Source: Hyphococcus sp.
GTDB lineage: Bacteria > Pseudomonadota > Alphaproteobacteria > Caulobacterales > Parvularculaceae
NCBI GenBank assembly: GCA_021776415.1
Contig: JAJFFY010000007.1
Span: 62,001 to 126,000 of the forward strand
Reading direction: 5' to 3'
DNA length: 64,000 bases
The stretch's first letter is position 1. Every line of letters starts with the position of its first letter. The notes beneath the pieces are model-generated. The model saw nothing but the letters and a program-made list of their open reading frames with translations. It was not told where the DNA came from and did no database searches. This document shows positions 56,625 through 64,000 of the stretch, one piece after another. The translations under genes and the position numbers were made by a program.

Positions 56625-57605
56625 TTACTCATCCTTTTTGGACAAAATAAATGTGCCATTTTCAATCTCGTTGTTAAGATCGAAGATTAACGTGATCGCA
56701 TCGATTGCGGCTGCTTGATCTGTTATGTCAAATTCGCCGGTCACAGGAAGCATTGAAAGTGATGCATCGCGCAGAATAATTTTTCTGTTAAAGTACCGGT
56801 TAAGCTCGTCCACGACTTGATGAAGGGGAGCTTGCGCGAAGCGCAGCTTTCCAGCTGTCCACGCAAGAACATCAATTGGATCAAATGGCGTGATGGCGCC
56901 GGCATCGCCATTGCTATCGACATGTATGCTATCGCCTTTACCGAGTGTTCGCATCTGGCCGGAGATGGGCTTGACCTGAACCGTTCCAGCAACAACGAAT
57001 ATCTCTGTATCCTTCTTTGATGCCAGGACGTTAAATGTTGTCCCGGTTACAATGATTTCAACTGCGGGCAATTCAACAATGAACGGCTTGGCCTCATTGC
57101 GCTCGACATTAAATATTGCCTCGCCTTCTTCGAAGCTTATGACCCGGTTGGAGCGAGTGTACTCAACCGCCAAAGTTGTGGCGGTGTTCATATTAATGCT
57201 GCTGCCGTCGTTAAGGCTGACGGAACGGATTTCGCCAACCGCTGTCGCATAGATTTGAGGTTGCGGGCGGGGCGAATAATTGAAAAATATTGTTGCCGAC
57301 AGGGTAAGAAAAGCGAACGCTATTGAGGCGGCGAGCGCGGGCATTTTCCATGCCGCTGCTTTTTGCGCCTCTAAATGCAGCTCGTCTTCAAACATATCAG
57401 ACAAAATCGATTGCGCCGCGGCGTCGGTGTGGGTTAACGCATCTTCTATACGTTTAAAGGCGAGGCGGTTAGCTTCGGACGATTCCAGCCACTGAGCATA
57501 AGTTGCTCGTTCATCAGCCGTCATCGCTCCGGACATATGCTTTGCATGCCAAAAAGCTGCTTCTTCTGACGAGCGTGCGAACCCGTATGAAATAACATTA
57601 TTCAT
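56625..57605 (-). CDS. FecR-type anti-sigma/sigma-regulator protein
   Basis: 326 residues. Cytoplasmic DUF4880-like head (about 10-60: AAFWHAKHMSGAMTADERATYAQWL in two blocks), one membrane helix (about 92-110), a FecR domain (about 120-215: EIRSVSLNDGSSINMNTATTLAVEY in two blocks) and a C-terminal STN-like domain (about 250-320). Relays receptor occupancy to the ECF sigma factor. It overlaps the sigma gene by 8 bases and abuts the receptor gene. Confidence 0.93.
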   Translation of the reverse strand: MNNVISYGFARSSEEAAFWHAKHMSGAMTADERATYAQWLESSEANRLAFKRIEDALTHTDAAAQSILSDMFEDELHLEAQKAAAWKMPALAASIAFAFLTLSATIFFNYSPRPQPQIYATAVGEIRSVSLNDGSSINMNTATTLAVEYTRSNRVISFEEGEAIFNVERNEAKPFIVELPAVEIIVTGTTFNVLASKKDTEIFVVAGTVQVKPISGQMRTLGKGDSIHVDSNGDAGAITPFDPIDVLAWTAGKLRFAQAPLHQVVDELNRYFNRKIILRDASLSMLPVTGEFDITDQAAAIDAITLIFDLNNEIENGTFILSKKDE

Positions 57606-58233
57606 TTGCGGTCACTTTTTTTCGTTGTGGGTGACCCGTATGCCGACTGACGGTTTTTTGTATTGGCGGGGCTTGTTCCAGTGCGTCACGCAGAAGCTTC
57701 AATGCGGCGATGATATATTTCTCAACGCTGCTTTCCGACACTTTCATAGCAGCGGCTATTTCTCTGTAGTTCATATTTTCGAAACGGCTCATGATGAACG
57801 CCCGCCGAATGCGGTCAGGCAGTTGCTTGATGGCGGCAATACCGGTTTTTAGGTCCTGTTTTGCGGCTGTGATTTGTTCGGGAGAAGGAGCGTCGGACGC
57901 AAGATTTTCAATCTTATTGAGGTCATTGTCGTCATCTGCTCGGGGCGTCATGCGCTCAATAAAGCGCATGCGATGCCGGGCCCGAAATTCATTTGCGGCA
58001 AGGTTCGCTGCAGTTTTGAAAATCAACGCTTGCGGGTTATCAATTTCGTTGTGTTCGGCATAGCGCCAAATGCGCAGATAGGCGCTTTGGGCAATATCTC
58101 GCGCCGCCTCCCGGTCTCCGATTTTTTTCGTTAACCACTGCACCAGCATGCGGTCGTGCTTGCGAATAGCGCGATCAACCAGCTTATCACGGGCAACGTC
58201 TGAGTGCTTGCGAGAGTTATCGTCCAGCGCCAT
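57598..58233 (-). CDS. FecI-type ECF RNA polymerase sigma factor
   Basis: 211 residues. Region 2 with DREAARDIAQSAYLRIWR (about 40-57) and region 4 with YREIAAAMKVSESSVEKYI (about 158-176) are clear. A basic C-terminal tail follows. Expected to transcribe the receptor gene when FecR is relieved by the loaded receptor. First gene of the sigma-fecR-receptor operon, preceded by a structured 341-base region. Confidence 0.93.
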   Translation of the reverse strand: MALDDNSRKHSDVARDKLVDRAIRKHDRMLVQWLTKKIGDREAARDIAQSAYLRIWRYAEHNEIDNPQALIFKTAANLAANEFRARHRMRFIERMTPRADDDNDLNKIENLASDAPSPEQITAAKQDLKTGIAAIKQLPDRIRRAFIMSRFENMNYREIAAAMKVSESSVEKYIIAALKLLRDALEQAPPIQKTVSRHTGHPQRKKVTANE

Positions 58234-58574
58234 TTGTACTCCAGTATCTCGCGGGGCACGCTAATTGTGCCTAACAAGACAAACCCCTAACCTTTTGCCT
58301 CAGGAAATTTTGAGGGGTTCTCAATTCCTGGTGTCAAAAGACTCGGGACTCCGATGGCGCGTCTATCGGTTGTTCCTCCGGTTTGGTCGGGGCGCGTCCC
58401 TCGCGCCTCGACCATGTATCGACCGTAACGCATTTTCCCCACGCCCGCAACGGCGGTTCGTTTGAGGTGTGACTTCTGGGGCACAGACAGGCTGGTTAAC
58501 CATCGGTTTCATATCGAGAGCCCCAGAGACTGGGCGGTCGGCTGATAGCGGCGCTGGGCGGCAGGTGGCTTGGT
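58234..58574. other. Structured intergenic region with three inverted repeats
   Basis: 341 bases without a supported gene. Contains a 13-bp stem with five-base loop (arms 58384-58396 and 58402-58414, one G-T pair), an 8-bp outer pair TCTGGGGC/GCCCCAGA (58475-58482 and 58520-58527) enclosing TGGTTAACCA, and a nested AACCCCT/AGGGGTT repeat near 58284-58318 close to the sigma factor gene. It may contain the 3' end of the crp-like transcript, a leader of the sigma gene or a small RNA. Confidence 0.5.
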
Positions 58575-59279
58575 TTATGCGCTGCCTTCGCTGATGTCGC
58601 TTAATATCTCCTCACGCAGAATGATAATCCGGTCATCGCGGCGTGCGACGGTATTTTCCGCCTCCCAGGCGCGCAATTGGCGGTTAACGCTTTCTCGCAA
58701 GAGCCCCGCATGAGCGCCTAGTGTCGATTGCGATAGCGGCAGGTCGATGATGACGCCGTCATCTGTTTGGACGCCGTTTGACCGCGCCAGGCGCAGAAGA
58801 GTCCGTGCAAGTCGCGGCGCGGCGGCTAGCAGTGCTGCGTCCTCTACCATTTCTGAGGTCGAGCGAAGGCGTTTGCAGAGGATCTCGATAATTTTAAGCG
58901 CCGTTGACGGATTATTCTCCAGAACGTTCATGAATGCGCTGCGGGTCAATTCCAGAACCCGCGAGGGCTCAATGGCTTGTGCCGATGCGCTGCGTGCGCC
59001 GCCGTCCAGCACCGTGAGCTCGCCGATCACATCGCCGGGCCCCATAAACGCCAGTACGCATTCTTTTCCGTTAGCAGCAAGTGAGGTGATTTTAATTTGC
59101 CCGGAAAGCACCATCAATAAGCTGCCACCCGGATCGCCTTCATGAAAAATTAAAGCGCGGCTTTTGTATATTTTGGGTTTGGCGGCGCGCAGTAAATTAT
59201 CAAACGTGGCGTCATCCAGCTCGCGAAAAAGTGAGTTCTTTTTTAATTCCCATTTAAGGCTATCGTTGAGGCCACTCAT
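58575..59279 (-). CDS. Crp/Fnr-family transcriptional regulator
   Basis: 234 residues. Cyclic-nucleotide-binding-like barrel (about 20-130) with GDVIGELTVLDGGARSASA, a dimer helix and a C-terminal HTH (about 165-210: LPLSQSTLGAHAGLLRESVNRQL in two blocks). No N-terminal Cys cluster, so it is not an oxygen-sensing FNR. The effector is unknown. Stands alone between the envelope genes and the FecI module. Confidence 0.92.
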   Translation of the reverse strand: MSGLNDSLKWELKKNSLFRELDDATFDNLLRAAKPKIYKSRALIFHEGDPGGSLLMVLSGQIKITSLAANGKECVLAFMGPGDVIGELTVLDGGARSASAQAIEPSRVLELTRSAFMNVLENNPSTALKIIEILCKRLRSTSEMVEDAALLAAAPRLARTLLRLARSNGVQTDDGVIIDLPLSQSTLGAHAGLLRESVNRQLRAWEAENTVARRDDRIIILREEILSDISEGSA

Positions 59280-59337
59280 ATGGGTTTCTTATTCTATTGA
59301 TACGGACTATGGCAATAGCGTTGGAAAGCTTGACCTC

Positions 59338-59379
59338 AAACAGCAACAAGGCCCGGAGAATATATCTCCAGACCTTGTT
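59338..59379 (-). terminator. Long hairpin terminator behind the 884-residue protein gene
   Basis: On the minus strand, arms of about 21-22 bases (59338-59356 and 59362-59379) pair almost fully with G-U pairs and a two-base bulge around a TATAT loop. It ends about 20 bases past the stop. The pairing is better on the minus strand than on the plus strand. A strong T-run is lacking, so it may also stabilise the mRNA end. Confidence 0.6.
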
Positions 59380-59399
59380 TCGCTGTTTTGATGTTGCTC

Positions 59400-62054
59400 C
59401 TAGTTGCCTTCGGGCGCTGCGGCTTGACTGCTGGTGGCGGCTTCGAATTCAGCTGACGAGCCATAGTCCCGCGCCGAGCCGCCTTGAGGAGTGATCATTA
59501 GCGTCGGCGGGGCGACCTGGATCATTTTTCCACCATTGTATGAACCGGGGACCACCAGCGCTGGCGTCTCGGTCCGGGTTTGTATCTGGGCGCCATAGCC
59601 GCGCTGAGGCGCTTCAAGATTACGCAACGGTGCTATCGGGTGCGCTGTTCCGCAGGTCCGGCATTCTTTCTCCTCGACATCGTCAGAAGTGACGCCGCCG
59701 CGCGTGGTTAGTTGGTTACGCGAGGGCCCAACACCGAACGATCCCGGGAACCAGAGTTTGTCCTTGATGATCGGACCTTTGAAATTGCCTCCGAGACGTC
59801 CGTCATAGCCGTTTTCGAGCGCATTATCGCCCACAGGCGTATCGGTTGCCGGCAGATCTACTTCCTCTTGTCCACGGCCGCCTGACAAGGCGCCCGTATC
59901 CGAGGTCGTCGCCGGAACGTAGGCGGGGGTTTCATATTTGTCTTCGACTTTTGGCGTTACCGGCTGAGTGGTCTCGCGTTGCGTATTATAGTCATTGTAG
60001 CCAGCCGAAGTTTGACCATCGTCCTGGTCGCGCCGCGGCTCACGCTCAACATGGTTGACGGCGTCGCGCACAGCATCTTCAGCTTCACTGCCGTCAAAGC
60101 CGTACTGAGCCTTGAGCCGGCGATTCCGAGAAATCTTGTCGAAATCAGGATAGCCGTGGACTGGAGGATATCCGTCTCCATAGGGACCATATCCACCACT
60201 GTTGGACCCGCCGTTAAATGTCGGCGCGGTGACGCGTGCGTTCCGGAGCGCGTCGTCAAGCGAGCCGGCATTGGCATTTCCGGTGTTTCCCGGAAGCGAC
60301 AGCGAGGATTTATTCGACTCTTCGCAATCGCTGACTTTCATGTCTTTCAGCGCCCAATAGACTTTGTGAGCGACTTCCTGCTGGTTGCTCCAATACTCAT
60401 TTTGTGCGCGTGCATCGAGCAGAGCTTCATATTCAGGCCCGCGCGGGTTGGGTGTTGTGTTGTCGACGAACAGCATTTGACCAAGCGCAACCATGCGTTT
60501 GCCCCATTCGCTGCGATTGTGGGCGGCGACTTCCCGGGCGGTAGCCGCTATGGCGATCAGCGCTTGCAGCTCTTCCCAGGTGCAGACGATTTCGGGAACG
60601 TCCGGCAGATCATAAGCTTTGAGATCCGGTACAGGAATGTCGCCTGACAATTGACCAAAGCCAGGAATGAGACGACCGATTTCGGTTGCGCCGCCAACGC
60701 CTGAGCAATCTTCAACAACAATTGCTTTGGCTTTGGCTTCGATTGCTTCGGCCTGGGCTTTTATTTTCGCCCATTTAGCGGCCTCAAGGCGGGCTTCATT
60801 ACGGGCGCCTTCCATTTTAGTGATAGTCTCCGCCGTAACGCCGTCTTTGTGGTAGAGAAGGTCAAGATTACTGGCGATCTGATCGAGACGCGCGGTCCAC
60901 TGCGATACATTATATGCAGCTTTGGAAAGTTCCGTACTGGCCGCCATAACGAAGCTGTCTTTGACTTCCTGGAAGCAAGTTTTGGTGATGTTGACGTCGA
61001 TCAACTCCACATCTTTTAAAGAGATGTTGTCGACACCCTTATAAACTTCAGGAAATGCGGTCGCGCCGAGCATGCCGTCTAGCGACACAGCGCCCAGGCA
61101 ATCAACCACCGGGATGTTATCGACTTTGGCGCTTTCAGCATCAATCGTATCGACGACGCCTCTCCATTTGCGCATATCGGCGCGGGCTTTTTGAATGCTC
61201 GCCTCGAGTTTTTTCAAAGCGGCGTCATAGGCGCGCATTTGCGCGGTTTGATTATCCAGCGTGTCGCGATCGCCGGTTTTCGCCGCAGTGTCAGCAGCTT
61301 TATAGGCGTCGTTTTTCTTCTGTGCGACGCTGCTCTTTAGCTCTTTGAGGCGTTCAGAGAGTTCGCGAGCGGCAACCGCGTTTTTACGGGCGACCATGCG
61401 CAGCTCGTAAAGCATGTGCTTCAGGGCGCGCCGTTCGTCCTCATGACAAAATTGTTTCGGCAAAGTCGGGACTGTCACATCGGTATATTCCGCAGTCATG
61501 ACCACTTCGGTGAGCGGGTTATGCACCGCAAATGCTGGCTGGGTGGGTTGCGATGATGTCGAGCTCTGTCCGCATGGGCGTGTCGGCGCGGCTTTCAGCT
61601 CATTAACCTTTTTCCCCTTCGCGATGTTGATATCGCGCCTGAGATTGTTGAACGGCCGGAAGAAAGAACCGTCGATGATTGTACCGGTGCCGCCGGGAAT
61701 ATCGTGATCCAGCGTGGTGCGCGCCGCCTGGTTGCGGGTGATGGTGGCGATCAGAATGCGCCGGATGTTTGATACGCTACGCATTTCCTGCGCCGCTCTG
61801 TTGGACAGGTTCTGTAGCGCTGTTTCATCGGCTCTCTTGTCCTGGCGGTGTATCGGGTCGCAATAGGAGCCCTTGATATTGAAAGTATCAATTTGCGACT
61901 TGATTTGCGTCAGTGTGATCTCGTGTTGACGCAGCTGCGCCAGCCTTGCTGTGGCTCGGCTCGACGCGCTGTCCGCAAATGCGGGCGCGGTGCTGGCCGC
62001 AAGGACCAGCACTGAGAATATTGCGGTTGTAATTTTTCTGCTGAACGGTTTCAT
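59400..62054 (-). CDS. Large secreted protein with four Cys-bounded helical units, unknown function
   Basis: 884 residues from the ATG at 62054, which has GGAGG upstream; the longer in-frame start at 62126 is less likely. Signal peptide (1-27, ending AFA). Four segments each begin and end with one Cys: 65-161, 203-319, 360-450 and 491-577. Units 2-4 begin after a short V/P-rich strand (LPKQFC, NITKTC, VPEIVC) and end in V-x-DC or S-DC, with long charged helices between. The C-terminal ~300 residues are Gly/Pro/Asn-rich with one CxxC (CRTC). Probably periplasmic or surface exposed; disulphide bonds are likely. Located behind a csgG-like gene. Confidence 0.7.
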   Translation of the reverse strand: MKPFSRKITTAIFSVLVLAASTAPAFADSASSRATARLAQLRQHEITLTQIKSQIDTFNIKGSYCDPIHRQDKRADETALQNLSNRAAQEMRSVSNIRRILIATITRNQAARTTLDHDIPGGTGTIIDGSFFRPFNNLRRDINIAKGKKVNELKAAPTRPCGQSSTSSQPTQPAFAVHNPLTEVVMTAEYTDVTVPTLPKQFCHEDERRALKHMLYELRMVARKNAVAARELSERLKELKSSVAQKKNDAYKAADTAAKTGDRDTLDNQTAQMRAYDAALKKLEASIQKARADMRKWRGVVDTIDAESAKVDNIPVVDCLGAVSLDGMLGATAFPEVYKGVDNISLKDVELIDVNITKTCFQEVKDSFVMAASTELSKAAYNVSQWTARLDQIASNLDLLYHKDGVTAETITKMEGARNEARLEAAKWAKIKAQAEAIEAKAKAIVVEDCSGVGGATEIGRLIPGFGQLSGDIPVPDLKAYDLPDVPEIVCTWEELQALIAIAATAREVAAHNRSEWGKRMVALGQMLFVDNTTPNPRGPEYEALLDARAQNEYWSNQQEVAHKVYWALKDMKVSDCEESNKSSLSLPGNTGNANAGSLDDALRNARVTAPTFNGGSNSGGYGPYGDGYPPVHGYPDFDKISRNRRLKAQYGFDGSEAEDAVRDAVNHVEREPRRDQDDGQTSAGYNDYNTQRETTQPVTPKVEDKYETPAYVPATTSDTGALSGGRGQEEVDLPATDTPVGDNALENGYDGRLGGNFKGPIIKDKLWFPGSFGVGPSRNQLTTRGGVTSDDVEEKECRTCGTAHPIAPLRNLEAPQRGYGAQIQTRTETPALVVPGSYNGGKMIQVAPPTLMITPQGGSARDYGSSAEFEAATSSQAAAPEGN

Positions 62055-62155
62055 AGCAAAACCTCCGTATCGTGAGTTTGTTGATGTACGTTTGAATGTT
62101 TTCGGGTTGTGGGTGGTGGTAGTCATGGCGGGTGTTCCTTTTTGAAAAAAAGCAA

Positions 62156-62181
62156 CCGCCCGGAGCCGCAGCTCCGGGCGG
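62156..62181 (-). terminator. Intrinsic terminator behind the csgG-like gene
   Basis: Perfect 11-bp GC-rich stem (arms 62156-62166 and 62171-62181) with four-base loop, followed on the minus strand by TTGC and seven T (62145-62151). It starts 11 bases past the csgG-like stop. Confidence 0.88.
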
Positions 62182-62191
62182 CCCGGGGCTA

Positions 62192-63235
62192 TTACTCAGC
62201 CCCGGACGCTCCCCCAAGCTGGGCGAGTTGCGGGTTGGAATAGGTGAGGATGTCGCCGGCTTCCGGCGCTGTCATTGCGTTGAACGTGGCACGGGCGTAT
62301 TGTTCAGCGACACTTGCAATAACCGCGTTGCCGATTTCAACTTTTTCGATGCCGAGGGCGGCGCCGGTAATCGGGTCGATGATTTGTTCGACGATGCGAT
62401 AAATTTTCAGGCTGTCGCCAGGTTGCAATCCGGCATCGGCGCCGACATTGACGTAAAGCGTGTCGGCGCGGACCTGGGCCACATGGGCCGACCAGGAGCG
62501 GTTTTGCAAAGCCTGTGAGATACGCATGGAAGCTTCGGCGATGGCTTCGCGTGCAGCCTTGCCAAGCGGCGTGTTCTTGAAGGTGTTGGCGCCAACATTA
62601 TAGCCGCTCTTAGCAGCAGAGATGGCGATCGATTTGCTTTTGATTTTACGTTTGACTGAGAAACTCTCGACCACTTCGCCGGTGGTAGAATCAATCACCT
62701 GAAAATCGATCGAGATGCGGCCGGTGCGTGATTGCGGGCTGATGCCGCCAAGAACGCCGCCGACCGTGCCGCCGAGGGAAATCCCGCCGCCTTTTTCCGA
62801 GAGAGTGAAATCAGTCACCGAACCGCGCACCAGATATTGTGCGCCGAGCAGCTGACCGGGGGTTGCGGTCCGGGCGGCGGTAAGGCCGTTGGCGGAGAGC
62901 TGTTGCTCGTAGAGCGCGGCGTCGAGATGGCTGCGATTGGCGAGGCGGAACTGGTCGGTTTGCGAAAGTTCCGTTTCCAGCATCGCTGCGAGGCCGCCGC
63001 CGGCTTCCCATTCGCCATATTGGTAGAGGAATGAGCCGTTGGCGCTGAAGTCGATGACGGCGAGTGATTTTTTCGGGCCAAGGCGGACCTGCGAGGCTAC
63101 CGTTTCAATCGCCTCACCATCCTGATTGTGCTTGGCGGCGACCGGTGCGGTCATCATACCGGCCATCACAACAGCCATTGCGGCGCATGAGGCGGATTTA
63201 AAAAAGTTCGGTTTATTCAAAGTGTTAGTGGACAT
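62192..63235 (-). CDS. CsgG/HfaB-like envelope assembly protein
   Basis: 347 residues. Signal peptide (about 1-34, ending VAA) without a lipobox Cys at the cleavage site, unlike true CsgG. The domain includes LAVIDFSANG, LETELSQTDQFRLANRSHLDAAL (two blocks) and AQYLVRGSVTDF, as in CsgG-type proteins of curli or holdfast export. A C-terminal extension (about 255-330: YVNVGADAGLQPGDSLKIYRI in two blocks) is a small beta domain. A GGAGAGAAG site precedes the ATG. Probably a periplasmic or outer-membrane assembly factor for the 884-residue protein downstream. Confidence 0.82.
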   Translation of the reverse strand: MSTNTLNKPNFFKSASCAAMAVVMAGMMTAPVAAKHNQDGEAIETVASQVRLGPKKSLAVIDFSANGSFLYQYGEWEAGGGLAAMLETELSQTDQFRLANRSHLDAALYEQQLSANGLTAARTATPGQLLGAQYLVRGSVTDFTLSEKGGGISLGGTVGGVLGGISPQSRTGRISIDFQVIDSTTGEVVESFSVKRKIKSKSIAISAAKSGYNVGANTFKNTPLGKAAREAIAEASMRISQALQNRSWSAHVAQVRADTLYVNVGADAGLQPGDSLKIYRIVEQIIDPITGAALGIEKVEIGNAVIASVAEQYARATFNAMTAPEAGDILTYSNPQLAQLGGASGAE

Positions 63236-63460
63236 TTCTTCTCTCCGTTTGATTGGCGCCCTGGGGGGCGTCGTGAATTACCGGGAGAAGTTATGGGCGG
63301 GCGGAGAATTTGCCTGTGAGCCCGCGCACAGGGTTAACTGGTTTATGGAATTTAACCGTGATTTTAGGCCCTGGCGGCGGCGTGACGGGCCTTGGAGATG
63401 GCGCTATAGTTAATCTGAAGCGGAAACGCCGGCTCGTGGGCCGGTGTGGAGTTGGGCAAA

Positions 63461-64000
63461 ATGACCATATTTCGGTCGATCATCGCCGCCGGCCTGATGG
63501 CTGCGATCTCAAGCGGCGCGGGCGCGCAAGACCGCCCCATAGCGCTGGTTGAGCACGTCGATGTGCCGGGCGCAGCAGTGCAGCCATTCGATTATGTTTA
63601 CGCTGGCGACAAGATAGATTTGCGCCCCGGCGGAGAGTTGCGTCTGGCCTATTTTGACAAATGCATTGTCGAGACTTTCAGCGGCGGCGTGATCAAGCTG
63701 AAAGATGACGCGGTAAAAATCACCAAGGGCGGCTCGTCGATAAAACAGCCACGGGCCTGTCAGACGGCGGCGTTGTTGGTAACCGCTGATGCAAGGGAGG
63801 CTGGCGTTTCGGTCAAACGCGTCACGCCTTTTTCCGGCGAGGACTGGAAGGAAATTTCTGTTGCAGTGATGACGCCGCGCTTTATCTGGCCGCGCGATAA
63901 AAAGACTGATGGCGCCGCCTCTGTCAGTATCTACCTTCTTGAAGCTGAACCGGCGCAGCTGGTCTGGCAAGGCGATGCTGACGGCAATTATCTGATGTAT
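63461..64000 (+). CDS. Secreted protein, N-terminal part (3' end outside window)
   Basis: 180 codons open to the window edge from the ATG at 63461. Signal peptide (about 1-25, ending GAGA) followed by a beta-rich domain with YAGDKIDLRPGGELRLAYFDKC (two blocks) and a second Cys in PRACQT. Divergent from the csgG-like gene, 225 bases apart. No family recognised; proteins of this form often precede CHASE2 or caspase-like proteins in alphaproteobacteria, which cannot be checked here. Confidence 0.7.
   Translation, partial: MTIFRSIIAAGLMAAISSGAGAQDRPIALVEHVDVPGAAVQPFDYVYAGDKIDLRPGGELRLAYFDKCIVETFSGGVIKLKDDAVKITKGGSSIKQPRACQTAALLVTADAREAGVSVKRVTPFSGEDWKEISVAVMTPRFIWPRDKKTDGAASVSIYLLEAEPAQLVWQGDADGNYLMY

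Noticed and set aside
58265-58484. 65-66-residue frames on both strands
   Set aside because: They overlap the hairpins of the structured intergenic region and have no convincing start signals.

Overview
The window is a gene-dense chromosomal segment of an alphaproteobacterium. The flagellar gene set is of the alphaproteobacterial type: flbT/flaF beside the flagellin, DUF1217, MotE-like and FliL-like proteins, and no fliD or fliS. A perfect TTAA-N7-TTAAC box, the half-site pattern bound by the cell-cycle regulator CtrA, lies upstream of an XRE regulator gene. Together with a FecIR/TonB receptor module and a CsgG-like envelope protein, this suggests a marine, possibly dimorphic relative of Caulobacterales/Parvularculales. 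That placement is inference; no rRNA or tRNA gene was seen.

Layout: (1) 1-2.8 kb holds the 3' part of formate-tetrahydrofolate ligase, a GGDEF protein with a degenerate active site and an XRE regulator. (2) 2.9-36.2 kb is one large flagellar island that encodes almost the whole basal body, export gate, rod, rings, hook, hook-associated proteins, filament and motor. Most neighbours overlap by 4 bp (ATGA), so translation is probably coupled. No che genes and no recognisable fliO are present. FliM lacks the usual CheY-binding N-terminus. Less familiar members are a FliJ-like coiled-coil protein, a second FliL, a 748-residue periplasmic protein and a small acidic protein. (3) 37.1-45.2 kb is a reductive pyrimidine catabolism operon: preT, preA, a malonate/methylmalonate-semialdehyde dehydrogenase, beta-ureidopropionase, an NCS1 transporter and dihydropyrimidinase. 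(4) 45.2-50.4 kb is a TetR-controlled export set of an RND/MMPL protein, a LolA-like protein and an outer-membrane barrel. (5) 50.8-53.1 kb is a tightly coupled four-gene membrane redox module: two small membrane proteins, a ferric-reductase/Rieske fusion and a membrane-anchored Cys-rich protein. I regard it as the best candidate for an undescribed system. (6) 53.4-58.2 kb has a FecI-type sigma factor, FecR and a TonB receptor with an STN domain. (7) 58.6-64 kb has a Crp/Fnr regulator, a secreted 884-residue protein with four Cys-bounded units, a CsgG-like protein and a truncated secreted protein at the window edge.

Regulatory sequence was read by eye. Clear intrinsic terminators follow the flagellin gene, the 884-residue protein gene and the csgG-like gene. 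Promoter and CtrA-box calls other than the perfect one at 2360 are tentative.
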